Shown: positions 7,839 through 14,458 of the stretch, in pieces
How the letters are laid out: each line of letters starts with the position of its first letter
How positions within the stretch are numbered: the stretch's first letter is position 1
Assembly (NCBI GenBank): GCA_033720955.1
Contig: JAWWBN010000049.1
Location: 1-18,796 of the forward strand
DNA from: JAWWBN01 sp033720955
GTDB taxonomy: Bacteria > Acidobacteriota > Thermoanaerobaculia > Multivoradales > JAHEKO01
DNA length: 18,796 bases
Reading direction: 5' to 3'
The notes under the pieces: model-generated
Databases searched by the model: none
What the model saw: only the letters and a program-made list of their open reading frames with translations
Told to the model about the DNA's origin: nothing
Program-made: the position numbers and the translations under genes

Positions 7839-8420
7839 CTACTTGCCGAGCCGAGTCACCTCGACCCGGACGCCGAGGCTGGTGTTGTCTCCCACGGGGC
7901 CGGCGGTGGGGATCACCACGGCCTGGATCAGCGTGCCCTTCGCCAGGCTGGTCGGCGAGCCGTCGCCCTGGACCGACATGACGTGCGTCAGGTTGCAGTT
8001 GCCGATGGTCAGCCCGGGGGGCAGCAGCGGCACGGCCGGAATGGCCATCGCGCGCGAGAAGGCGCAGACGCCGAAAGGCTGGCCGCCGACAGCCCAGCCG
8101 AACAGAGCGGAGGCCTCGTCGCTGGCGGTGGGGTCGCTCTCGTCGAAGATGAGGCCGCCCTCCACGTGGATCCGGTAGGTCCCCTGTCTCCTCAGCTCGA
8201 TGCCGTCGGGCCGCACCCGGATGTGCGGCTTCCCCTCCGCCGTGTACACGGCGAAGGGATCGTCGTACCCGGCGTCGATGAGCTGGAAGCCGCCGGTGGC
8301 CGGCAGGCCGAAGAAGAGAACCCCCACGGCCTTGGCTTGCGAGTCGCCCGCCGACGCGGCCGAGGCGACCCAGGCGAGCAGGGCGACCAGTGTGAGCACC
8401 CTCTGTGCGATTCGAGTCAT
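7839..8420 (-). CDS. Small exported protein of unknown function
   Basis: This encodes 193 residues. The ATG at 8420 is chosen because a strong AAAGGAGG lies six bases upstream and a signal peptide follows directly (MTRIAQRVLT, hydrophobic core, ASAASA cleavage near residue 24). An in-frame upstream start at 8492 would put about 24 Pro/Arg-rich residues before the signal peptide and is unlikely. The mature part is rich in predicted beta strands, with RVRPDGIELRRQGTYRIHVE near the middle and only two Cys (in FGVCAF and IGNCNL). The 'GIELRRQGTYRIHVEG' pattern recalls the central strands of C1q/TNF-like jelly rolls, but that is a loose resemblance. I do not recognise the family. It is convergent with the amidohydrolase operon and has its own 185-base upstream region. 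Confidence 0.82.
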   Translation of the reverse strand: MTRIAQRVLTLVALLAWVASAASAGDSQAKAVGVLFFGLPATGGFQLIDAGYDDPFAVYTAEGKPHIRVRPDGIELRRQGTYRIHVEGGLIFDESDPTASDEASALFGWAVGGQPFGVCAFSRAMAIPAVPLLPPGLTIGNCNLTHVMSVQGDGSPTSLAKGTLIQAVVIPTAGPVGDNTSLGVRVEVTRLGK

Positions 8421-8426
8421 CGATGT

Positions 8427-8434
8427 CCTCCTTT
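8427..8434 (-). promoter_or_regulatory. Strong Shine-Dalgarno site of the small exported protein
   Basis: AAAGGAGG on the minus strand, six bases before ATG 8420, is the best ribosome binding site in the window. It decides the start codon. Confidence 0.85.
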
Positions 8435-8472
8435 CGTCGTGGCGGGGCTGCCGCCGTTCGGGTCGATGACGT

Positions 8473-8487
8473 GGGACTTCCTGTCCC
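8473..8487. repeat. Short inverted repeat GGGAC/GTCCC containing a CCTGTCCC core
   Basis: GGGAC (8473-8477) and GTCCC (8483-8487) form a five-base stem with a five-base loop in the leader region of the gene starting at 8420. The CCTGTCCC core (8480-8487) is also the core of the 7669-7800 element. The remainder of the gap 8421-8605 is GC-rich. I found no convincing promoter hexamers or terminator there. Confidence 0.35.
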
Positions 8488-8605
8488 GCCACTGGGAAAC
8501 GGAAGGTGTCGGGGAAGTCACGCGGGGCGGAGGGGATGGGGGGCTCGCCGCCGGCTCCCTCGCCCCTCGGTCCCGGCCTGCGGCCTCGGCCCTGCGCTCC
8601 GGGCG

Positions 8606-9664
8606 CTATCGAAGGCGGCGGGCGAACGCCTCGGCGCGATCGGCGTCCTCGGCGCGGCCGAGGCGGCGCAGGGCCTCGGCGAGACCCACGTAGATCTCCG
8701 CCCGGCCGGGGTCGAGCGAGCGCGCCGCGGTGAGCTCGGTGAGAGCGTCGGCGGCCTTGCCCGCGGCCAGCAGCTTGGCCGCCAGAACCAGCCGGCCCTC
8801 CAGGTTCCCGGGGTTGCGCTGCACCGCGCGACGCAGGAAGTCGATCTCGTCGCGCAGCTCGGAGGTGGCGGCGAACTGCTCCAGCCGGCGGCGTCCCTCC
8901 GCCTCGCGCCCCGCGGCGATCAGCGCGCGTCCCAGGTTGTAGAGCGCCCCCGAGTGCCCCGGCACCTCCTCGACCACCGCCTCCAGCGCCTGGGCGGCCT
9001 CCGCCGGCCGGCCCGTCTGGAGCCGCGCCAGCCCCACCAGGTAGCGCGCCTCCAGATGACGGGGATCGGCCGAGAGCGCCCGCTCGAGCTTCGGCAGCGC
9101 CGCCTCGTAGTCACCGCGGTCCACCCGCAGCTTGGCGAGCTGGAAGAGCGCCTCGGCGTGGTCCGGCGCCCCCTCCACCGTGGCCTCGAGCTCGGCCTCG
9201 GCCGTGTCCAGGTCGCCCAGGTTCAGGGCGCACATGGCGCGGGCGTAGCGGAAGCGGGGGTCGTCGTCCAGGGCCACCGCCCGACCCAGCGCCTCCAGGG
9301 CAGCCAGGTTCTTGCCCTGCTCGATCCGGGCCTTGGCCAGCGCGTGGAGCCAGTTGGCCTGGCCGGGGCGGCCCGCCACGGCCCGCTCCAGCGCCGCCTC
9401 CGCCTCGGGGAAGCGGTAGAGGTTGATCAGGGCGAAGCCGTAGAGGTAGGCCGCCCGCGGGTCGCCCTCGGCGATGCCGGCGCGCTCCACCAGGGCCGCC
9501 GCCTCCCCGAACCGGCCCTGCTGCAGCAGCCCCTCGGCCTGCTGGAGCGGGTCGCCCTGGGCCAGAGCGGACCCCGGCACGACCGCCATCAGCAGCGCCG
9601 CCAGGCCCCTTCCCAGCCGCCGCCTCCGTCGAGCTGGAGCCCCCTCCCGCGTCGAGCTCGTCAC
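8606..9664 (-). CDS. Exported tetratricopeptide-repeat protein
   Basis: This encodes 352 residues from a GTG at 9664. After an Arg-rich stretch (residues 11-19) comes a hydrophobic segment ending SALAQ (32-36), a signal peptide or membrane anchor. Residues ~37-352 are almost entirely TPR units of about 34 residues, roughly eight or nine. Examples are 'LLQQGRFGEAAALVERA' (46-62), 'LRVDRGDYEAALPKLERAL' (179-197) and 'RLQTGRPAEAAQALEAVVEE' (214-233), with Pro at the expected turns. Such proteins scaffold protein-protein contacts; no catalytic motif is present. No clear Shine-Dalgarno precedes the GTG, so the start may be slightly off, but the signal segment requires roughly this position. It lies 96 bases downstream of hflX on the same strand, possibly co-transcribed. 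Confidence 0.88.
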   Translation of the reverse strand: MTSSTREGAPARRRRRLGRGLAALLMAVVPGSALAQGDPLQQAEGLLQQGRFGEAAALVERAGIAEGDPRAAYLYGFALINLYRFPEAEAALERAVAGRPGQANWLHALAKARIEQGKNLAALEALGRAVALDDDPRFRYARAMCALNLGDLDTAEAELEATVEGAPDHAEALFQLAKLRVDRGDYEAALPKLERALSADPRHLEARYLVGLARLQTGRPAEAAQALEAVVEEVPGHSGALYNLGRALIAAGREAEGRRRLEQFAATSELRDEIDFLRRAVQRNPGNLEGRLVLAAKLLAAGKAADALTELTAARSLDPGRAEIYVGLAEALRRLGRAEDADRAEAFARRLR

Positions 9665-9732
9665 GCCCGGGAGTGTAGTCGACCCCCCCTCGCTCGCCTT
9701 CCGGCGCGGGGGCGTTCGGAGATCGGCCGCCT

Positions 9733-9753
9733 GCCCGCTCCGGGGGAGCGGGC
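9733..9753 (-). terminator. Hairpin downstream of hflX (possible attenuator or terminator)
   Basis: GCCCGCTC (9733-9740) and GAGCGGGC (9746-9753) form a perfect eight-base stem with a five-base loop, about eight bases after the hflX stop. There is no U-tract on the minus strand, so intrinsic termination is not established. It could instead mark an mRNA 3' end or reduce read-through into the TPR gene. Confidence 0.35.
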
Positions 9754-9760
9754 CCGGGCG

Positions 9761-10885
9761 CTAGCCGTCGCGCCGGACGACGGCGAGCCGGCGGGCGATC
9801 TCCCCCTTCAGCTCCTCGACCCCGCGCCCGGTGCGGGCGGACACCCGGACGGCCCCGTCGGCCGACAGCCCGCCCCCGTCGGGCGGGCCGCCGTTGCCCA
9901 GCACGTCGATCTTGTTGAACACCGTGATCACGTCGGCGGGCTCCACCCCGAGCTCCTGCAGCACCTCGCGGCCCACCTCCATCTGCTCCTGCCACTGGGG
10001 GTGGCTGCGGTCGATCACGTGGAGGACCAGGTCCCCGCGGGCGATCTCTCCCAGGGTGCTGCGGAACGAGGCCACCAGGTGGTGCGGCAGCTTGCGGATG
10101 AACCCCACCGTGTCGGCGAAGACGACCGTGCTGCCGGCGCCGTCCAGCGCCCCCTGGCGCAGCTTGGAGTCGAGGGTGGCGAAGAGCCGGTCCTCGACCC
10201 GGGCGCCGGCGCGGGTGAGCCGGTTGAAGAGGGTGGACTTGCCGGCGTTGGTGTAGCCGGCGAGGCTGACCACCCGCGCGCCCCGGCGCCCCTTGCGCTG
10301 CACCGAGCGCGAGCGCTCGATCTTGGCGAGCTGCTTGGTGAGCTGGCGGATCCGCGTGCGCACCATGCGGCGGTCGGCCTCGATCTGCTTCTCGCCTTCG
10401 CCGCCGCGCACGCCGATGCCGCCGACCTGCCGCGAAAGGTGGGTCCACCGCCGCGCCAGCCGCGGCAGCAGGTAGTTGAGCTGCGCCAGCTCGACCTGGG
10501 TGCGCGCCTCGCTGGTGCGGGCCCGCTCGGCGAAGATGTCCAGGATCAGGGCGCTGCGGTCGATGACCGTGGCGTCCAGCATCTGCTCCAGGTTCTTGAC
10601 CTGGCCGGGGGTCAGGTCGTCGTCGAAGACGATCAGGTCGGCGCCCAGCTCCTCGGCGGCGGCGCCCAGCTCCTCCACCTTGCCGCGGCCGATGAAGGTG
10701 CGCGCGTCGGGGGATCGGCGGCTCTGCCGGGTGCGCCCCACCACCTCCAGGCCGTCGCTGACCGCCAGCTCGGCCAGCTCGTCGAGATGCTCCTCCACCA
10801 CCAGCGGCGGCTGGCCGGGCAGGCTGACCCCGACGAGAAAGGCGCGGCGATGGTCGGCGGCGGATCGGAGCTCGGGCTGGGACAA
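9761..10885 (-). CDS. hflX: GTPase HflX
   Basis: This encodes 374 residues. HflX is a ribosome-binding GTPase that splits or rescues stalled 70S ribosomes under stress. The HflX-specific N-terminal domain is clear (TFIGRGKVEEL at 63-73, the Gln-rich TQVELAQLNYLLPRL at 129-143, and GGIGVRGGEGEKQIE at 155-169). The GTPase domain has G1 GYTNAGKST (210-218), the FATLDS region (235-240), G3 DTVGF (258-262), G4 NKID (324-327) and G5 SAR (349-351). The C-terminal extension is short, making it smaller than the E. coli protein but within the bacterial range. The start is a TTG at 10885; an in-frame TAG at 10912-10910 rules out a start further upstream, and the next ATG lies too far inside. The upstream barrel gene ends 24 bases away, so the two are probably one transcript. 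Confidence 0.97.
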   Translation of the reverse strand: MSQPELRSAADHRRAFLVGVSLPGQPPLVVEEHLDELAELAVSDGLEVVGRTRQSRRSPDARTFIGRGKVEELGAAAEELGADLIVFDDDLTPGQVKNLEQMLDATVIDRSALILDIFAERARTSEARTQVELAQLNYLLPRLARRWTHLSRQVGGIGVRGGEGEKQIEADRRMVRTRIRQLTKQLAKIERSRSVQRKGRRGARVVSLAGYTNAGKSTLFNRLTRAGARVEDRLFATLDSKLRQGALDGAGSTVVFADTVGFIRKLPHHLVASFRSTLGEIARGDLVLHVIDRSHPQWQEQMEVGREVLQELGVEPADVITVFNKIDVLGNGGPPDGGGLSADGAVRVSARTGRGVEELKGEIARRLAVVRRDG

Positions 10886-10909
10886 GGAGGTGCGGTGGGC
10901 TCCGGGAGG

Positions 10910-11464
10910 CTAGAAGTGGAGCGCCAGGCCCACATGGGCGGTGGCGAACAGGTTGGCGATGTCGGACTCGACCACGTGGAAGGCGATCTCGCCCAGCACG
11001 CTGACGGTGTCGGTGATGGCGAAGTCGCCGGTGGCGCCCAGGTTCAGGCCGATCGACGTCTCCTCCTCCGGCTGGCCGGCCAGAAGGCCCTCGAGCCGGT
11101 AGGCGCCCAGCCCGAAGAAGAGGCCGGAGCGGTAGATCTCCTCCTGGAACTGGTACTCGCCGCCCACCGTCACGTACTCCACCGAGGGGTCGGCCAGCCG
11201 GCCGATGGCGTCGGTCTGGTCGAAGGAGATCGCGCCGACGTCCACCCGGAGGACGGTGTCGGTGGTGGTCTCGAAGGCGAAGCCGACCTGGAAGCTCGAG
11301 TTGCCCAGGCCCGCCTGGTCCTCGTCCACCGAGCCTCCCACCCCGGCCAGCAGGCTCAGACGCAGGTTGCGGCGCCCCTGGGCCTCCACCCGCGACGGAG
11401 CCAGCGTGAGCAGGAGGCCTGCGGCGGCCAGCACGATCCCGATCCAACGTCTGCCTGGGGTCAA
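10910..11464 (-). CDS. Small outer-membrane beta-barrel protein
   Basis: This encodes 184 residues from a TTG at 11464, chosen for AAGGGAG five bases upstream and the signal peptide that follows (RRWIGIVLAAAGLLLTLAPS, cleavage after VEA near residue 28). The mature protein is a series of amphipathic strands with alternating hydrophobic residues and many Gly/aromatics, for example SFQVGFAFETTTDTVLRVDV, EYVTVGGEYQF, RSGLFFGLGAYRL and ATAHVGLALHF. It ends in Phe, as expected for BAM-targeted barrels. The size suits an eight-stranded OmpA/OmpX-type barrel. The ligand is unknown. It is the first gene of the hflX unit and is divergent from comF. Confidence 0.82.
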   Translation of the reverse strand: MTPGRRWIGIVLAAAGLLLTLAPSRVEAQGRRNLRLSLLAGVGGSVDEDQAGLGNSSFQVGFAFETTTDTVLRVDVGAISFDQTDAIGRLADPSVEYVTVGGEYQFQEEIYRSGLFFGLGAYRLEGLLAGQPEEETSIGLNLGATGDFAITDTVSVLGEIAFHVVESDIANLFATAHVGLALHF

Positions 11465-11469
11465 CTTCG

Positions 11470-11476
11470 CTCCCTT
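11470..11476 (-). promoter_or_regulatory. Ribosome binding site for the TTG start of the barrel gene
   Basis: AAGGGAG on the minus strand, five bases before TTG 11464. It is the main reason to accept this rare start codon, as no ATG or GTG is suitably placed. Confidence 0.65.
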
Positions 11477-11487
11477 CGTCGAGTGCG

Positions 11488-11509
11488 GCCCGGGCGTCGC
11501 GGCCCGGGC
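11488..11509. repeat. Twin GCCCGGGC palindromes in the divergent barrel/comF region
   Basis: Two copies of the self-complementary octamer GCCCGGGC (11488-11495 and 11502-11509) are separated by six bases, so they also pair with each other. In the barrel transcript they would form a stable leader hairpin just after the predicted start. As DNA they could be a two-site operator. Confidence 0.4.
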
Positions 11510-11516
11510 GGTCGAA

Positions 11517-11524
11517 AGTATAGC
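11517..11524. promoter_or_regulatory. Overlapping divergent -10 elements
   Basis: On the minus strand, TATACT (11522-11517) is a strong -10 hexamer for the barrel gene, giving a leader of about 46 bases. On the plus strand the same bases read TATAGC (11519-11524), a weaker -10 for comF that would start near 11531. No matching -35 hexamers are evident on either side. Confidence 0.4.
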
Positions 11525-11548
11525 CGTCCTCGCTGCGTCCTCCTCCCT

Positions 11549-12352
11549 GTGTACGGTGGAGAGGAGCCCGGCGTCGCGCGGCGGGCGGCCGACGCGCTGC
11601 TCGAGCTGCTCGCCCCCTCCGTCTGCCTGGCCTGCGGCGGGCTCGGAGGGGGCCGTCTGGGTCTCTGCCCCGTCTGCCGCGGGGCCCTGAAGCGCCTGCG
11701 GCCGCCCCTCTGCCGCGGCTGCGCACGGCCGGTGGACCCCCGCCTCGTCTCGCCCCGCGGCCGCTGCCGGAGCTGCCGCGGCCGGCGCTCGCCCCTCGCG
11801 GCCGTGGTCGCGGTGTGGAGCTACGAGCCGCCGCTCGACGCGGTGGTCCACGCCCTCAAGTACCGCCGTCTCGAGGCCCTGGGAGCGGAGCTGGCGCGGG
11901 AGATCGCGCACCTCGCCTCGCTCCCGGCGGTGGACTGGGTGGCGCCGGTGCCGCTCCACTGGCTGCGGCGGCTGATCCGCGGGTACGACCAGGCCGAGGC
12001 CATCGCCGCGCCCCTGGCGGGATGGCTCGGCCTCCCCTGGCGTCGCGCCCTGGTGCGCCGAAGGGCCACCCCGCCACTGGCCCGGCTGGGCCTCGACCGC
12101 GCCCGGCGCATGGCCCGGCTGCGCGGCGCCTTCCGGCCGCGCCGCCGGGTGCCGATCGCCGGACGCAGCGTGCTGCTGGTGGACGACGTGCTGACCACCG
12201 GGGCCACCCTCGCCGCGGCCGCCGCGGCGCTGCGGCGGGCGGGCGCGGCCCGGGTGGTCGGGCTGGCCGCCGGGCGGACCCCGGAGCCCGCCGGCGCGGC
12301 CCCTCCGGTGCGGCTCTTGCATCCCGGCGGAGACGGCACCCGTTTCTTTTGA
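11549..12352 (+). CDS. comF: ComF family protein (phosphoribosyltransferase-like)
   Basis: This encodes 267 residues if read from GTG 11549. ComF-family proteins have an N-terminal zinc-binding part and a PRTase domain, and are needed for DNA uptake in transformable bacteria. Four CxxC pairs are visible (C26/C29, C40/C43, C55/C58, C73/C76), then HALKYRR (101-107), the conserved PLHWLRRLIRGYDQAE (135-150), and the PRPP-binding loop VLLVDDVLTTGAT (208-220). The length is normal or slightly long for the family. The start is uncertain: GTG 11549 has no Shine-Dalgarno, but it gives the expected ~25-residue lead-in to the first CxxC; the next in-frame GTG upstream (11483) would add Arg-rich sequence. 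No other competence gene is present here, so a role in transformation is not shown. Confidence 0.93.
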   Translation: MYGGEEPGVARRAADALLELLAPSVCLACGGLGGGRLGLCPVCRGALKRLRPPLCRGCARPVDPRLVSPRGRCRSCRGRRSPLAAVVAVWSYEPPLDAVVHALKYRRLEALGAELAREIAHLASLPAVDWVAPVPLHWLRRLIRGYDQAEAIAAPLAGWLGLPWRRALVRRRATPPLARLGLDRARRMARLRGAFRPRRRVPIAGRSVLLVDDVLTTGATLAAAAAALRRAGAARVVGLAAGRTPEPAGAAPPVRLLHPGGDGTRFF

Positions 12353-12378
12353 CACCTGGCGACTGAACTCCCTATACT
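12349..12378 (+). promoter_or_regulatory. Sigma70-type promoter overlapping the comF stop codon
   Basis: TTGACA (12349-12354, a perfect -35) and TATACT (12373-12378, a strong -10) are separated by 18 bases. The comF TGA (12350-12352) lies inside the -35 box. The predicted start near 12385 leaves a leader of about 15 bases before ATG 12400, with no Shine-Dalgarno. This is the best housekeeping promoter in the window. Confidence 0.8.
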
Positions 12379-12399
12379 GAGAGCCCGTATCTTTAGACG

Positions 12400-14316
12400 A
12401 TGCCCCGCATCCACATCCCGGTAGCGCTCGTTCTCCTCGCCGCGCTCTGCGCGGTCGGGGCGGCCGTCGCCGAGCCCGAGCCGGACGCCCTCGAGGTGCC
12501 GCTGCCCGACGCGCTCGTGGGCGAGGTGCGGAGCGCCACCACGCCGCTGGCCCAGGCGTGGGTGTACGCCTACGAGATCGCCCACTTCAGCCTGCGCAAG
12601 GTGGCCACCTCGGAGGAGGGGGTCTTCCGCTTCTCCGACCTGCCGGCCGGCCTCTACAAGGTGATCGCCTTCAAGAGCGGCTTCGCGCCGGCGATCGTCA
12701 TGCTGTCGCGGGCCACCGGCGACGCCACCCAGCGGCTGGAGCTCGAGCTCACGCCGGACGAGAGCCGGGAGCGCTCGGAGGGCGGCTTCTGGGAGCTGCG
12801 CGAGCGGATCCCCTCCGACGTGCTGCGCGACATCCAGGTGCAGGGTCTGGCCGACGCCCGCAGCGGCGCCCTGGAGCTGCCGGACGCGCGGCTGAAGGCC
12901 GAGATGCAGGCCATGACCGGGGTCAGCGACGGTCTGGAGTACGGCGCCGCGTCGGTCAGCGGCGGCCGGCTGGACATCGACGGGCGGATCCGCGACCTGG
13001 AGGTGGAGCTGGCGGGCCACTACTCGGAGCTCGAGGCCCAGCGCCCGGCCGGAGGCCACGACGCGGTGGGCGAGTCGCGCTGGTTCACCCTGGCGGTGGA
13101 CAACCGCGACCGGTCGCGGATCGGCTTCGCCAGCTTCAACAACCGGCTGCTGACCTCCCACGGCGGGGGCTCGGCGCCGGTGGACTTCGAGAGCCACTCG
13201 GTGAGCTGGTCGCAGCGCTACGGCGAGGCCAGCCGCTCCGACTTCTCGGCGCAGTACGTCTCCGAGAGCAACTTCCACCGCCAGGCGGCCATCGACCCGG
13301 CCGAGATCCCCGCCGCCTCGCGGGCGCTGCGCTTCGAGGGCTCCTACACCACGCCCCTGAGCGAGCGGGCCACCCTCGAAGCCGGCTTCCGCTACCAGGA
13401 GCGCGAGAACGAGTACCTGGGCGGTCCGGGCACCCTGGACCTGGCCTCCCAGGAGTCGGTGGAGCTCTTCGGCCGGGGCGGGATCCGGGTCAAGCCCACG
13501 GTGGTCGTCGAGTACGGGCTCTACTCCAAGCTGCGCGACGGCACCGTCTCGCTGGCGCCCCAGGGCGGCGTGGTGGTGCAGCTCAGCCGCACCTGGCGCG
13601 CCTCCACTCTGGCGAGCCACCGCCTGGAGGAGCAGCGCGACCCGGCCGCCCTCCGGATTCCCGAGTTCCACCCCGTCTTCCACGAGGAGGCGGGCGCCTG
13701 CGGCCCGGGTGACAAGCACTGCTACCAGCTTCTGCTCTCCCGCTCGTGGAACGACGAGCAGGAGCTCTCCGTGGCCGCGGTGCACCGGCAGATCGGCGAC
13801 ACCCTGCGGCTCTACTTCGACCGCGACTTCTTCAGCCGTCTGGAGAGCCTCACCATGGTCCGCGGGGACCAGCTCCCCGAGCTCAAGCTGGGCCTCACCC
13901 GGCGTCTCTCCCCCACCGTCCTCACGCGGCTGGAGTCGAACCTGGCGGCCGGCGGCGGCGGCATCGTCCAGACCGCCGAGCACGCCGGCTACGAGAACCG
14001 TCTCCGGTACCTGGTGACCTCGCTGGACACCCGCTTCGAGCAGAGCGACACCGGGGTCTTCCTGGCCTTCCACCGGCTCCGCCAGGAGCTGGACCCGATC
14101 GGCGGCGCCGCCGCGTCGATGACCGAGACGGAGGTCGACCTCGAGCGGCTGCAGCTCTCGCTGACCCAGGATCTCGGGATCCTGCGCAGCCTGGCGGCCG
14201 ACTGGGCGGTGCACCTCAACATGGAGCTCAGCCGGGGCTCCACTCCCGAGACGGCCGCCCGCCGGGAGGAGGAGCTGCGCAAGCGGCTCACCGGCGGGAT
14301 CGCGGTCAGCTTCTGA
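12400..14316 (+). CDS. Exported protein with carboxypeptidase-regulatory-like domain and probable outer-membrane beta-barrel
   Basis: This encodes 638 residues. A signal peptide (1-24, ending AAVA) is followed by a small beta-sandwich of the carboxypeptidase-regulatory type at about 37-118 (LVGEVRSATTPLAQAWVYAY ... GVFRFSDLPAGLYKVIAFKS). A linker comes next. From about 190 the sequence is repeated amphipathic strands (LDIDGRIRDLEVELAGHYSE, SDFSAQYVSES, ATLEAGFRYQERENEY, VVVEYGLYSKLRD) typical of an outer-membrane barrel, ending in a terminal Phe (GIAVSF). I see no TonB box or plug domain, so it is not a standard TonB-dependent receptor, although relatives in Acidobacteriota combine this N-terminal domain with barrels. 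It has its own sigma70 promoter and a very short leader. The cargo or function is unknown. Confidence 0.88.
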   Translation: MPRIHIPVALVLLAALCAVGAAVAEPEPDALEVPLPDALVGEVRSATTPLAQAWVYAYEIAHFSLRKVATSEEGVFRFSDLPAGLYKVIAFKSGFAPAIVMLSRATGDATQRLELELTPDESRERSEGGFWELRERIPSDVLRDIQVQGLADARSGALELPDARLKAEMQAMTGVSDGLEYGAASVSGGRLDIDGRIRDLEVELAGHYSELEAQRPAGGHDAVGESRWFTLAVDNRDRSRIGFASFNNRLLTSHGGGSAPVDFESHSVSWSQRYGEASRSDFSAQYVSESNFHRQAAIDPAEIPAASRALRFEGSYTTPLSERATLEAGFRYQERENEYLGGPGTLDLASQESVELFGRGGIRVKPTVVVEYGLYSKLRDGTVSLAPQGGVVVQLSRTWRASTLASHRLEEQRDPAALRIPEFHPVFHEEAGACGPGDKHCYQLLLSRSWNDEQELSVAAVHRQIGDTLRLYFDRDFFSRLESLTMVRGDQLPELKLGLTRRLSPTVLTRLESNLAAGGGGIVQTAEHAGYENRLRYLVTSLDTRFEQSDTGVFLAFHRLRQELDPIGGAAASMTETEVDLERLQLSLTQDLGILRSLAADWAVHLNMELSRGSTPETAARREEELRKRLTGGIAVSF

Positions 14317-14330
14317 GCCCCTCCGGGCGC

Positions 14331-14369
14331 CTGGATCCATCCCCCTGGATCGATCCAATTTCCTGGACG
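14331..14369 (+). promoter_or_regulatory. Palindromic dyads, candidate upstream activator sites
   Basis: TGGATCCA (14332-14339) and the perfect 12-base palindrome TGGATCGATCCA (14346-14357) sit in phase with direct repeats CTGGATC/CTGGATC/CTGGACG at 14331, 14345 and 14363. They are centred roughly 100-120 bases before the predicted sigma54 start, the usual position for NtrC-family enhancer sites. The binding protein is inferred, most plausibly the regulator encoded at 17224. Confidence 0.5.
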
Positions 14370-14427
14370 CGGCAGCCTAAGACCGCATAGGATCAGGCAG
14401 AAATGCCGGTTCAGGAATCCGTTCTGG

Positions 14428-14443
14428 TGGCACGCATCCTGCT
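14428..14443 (+). promoter_or_regulatory. Sigma54 (-24/-12) promoter of the kinase-regulator operon
   Basis: TGGCACGCATCCTGCT matches the sigma54 consensus TGGCACG-N4-TTGCW with one mismatch. The invariant GG (14429-14430) and GC (14441-14442) are separated by exactly ten bases. Transcription would start near 14454, only about five bases before the ATG at 14459, so the mRNA would be nearly leaderless. The downstream gene pair encodes a sigma54 activator, which supports the call. Confidence 0.7.
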
Positions 14444-14458
14444 TCGGTCGGTGGGGTG

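Noticed and set aside
8421..8492. N-terminal extension of the small exported protein
   Set aside because: It would put 24 Pro/Arg/Gln-rich residues before the signal peptide, and the strong ribosome binding site lies inside it.
8405..11548. Long plus-strand open frame leading into comF
   Set aside because: It is antisense to the TPR, hflX and barrel genes. The conserved ComF sequence begins only after about 11549.
9111..11726. 871-codon minus-strand frame across hflX
   Set aside because: It is out of frame with the motif-bearing hflX and TPR genes, and its Arg/Gly/Pro-rich product has no recognisable motif.
11821..14358. 845-codon minus-strand frame opposite comF and the barrel gene
   Set aside because: It is a shadow of two genes with clear motifs, a signal peptide and a promoter on the plus strand.
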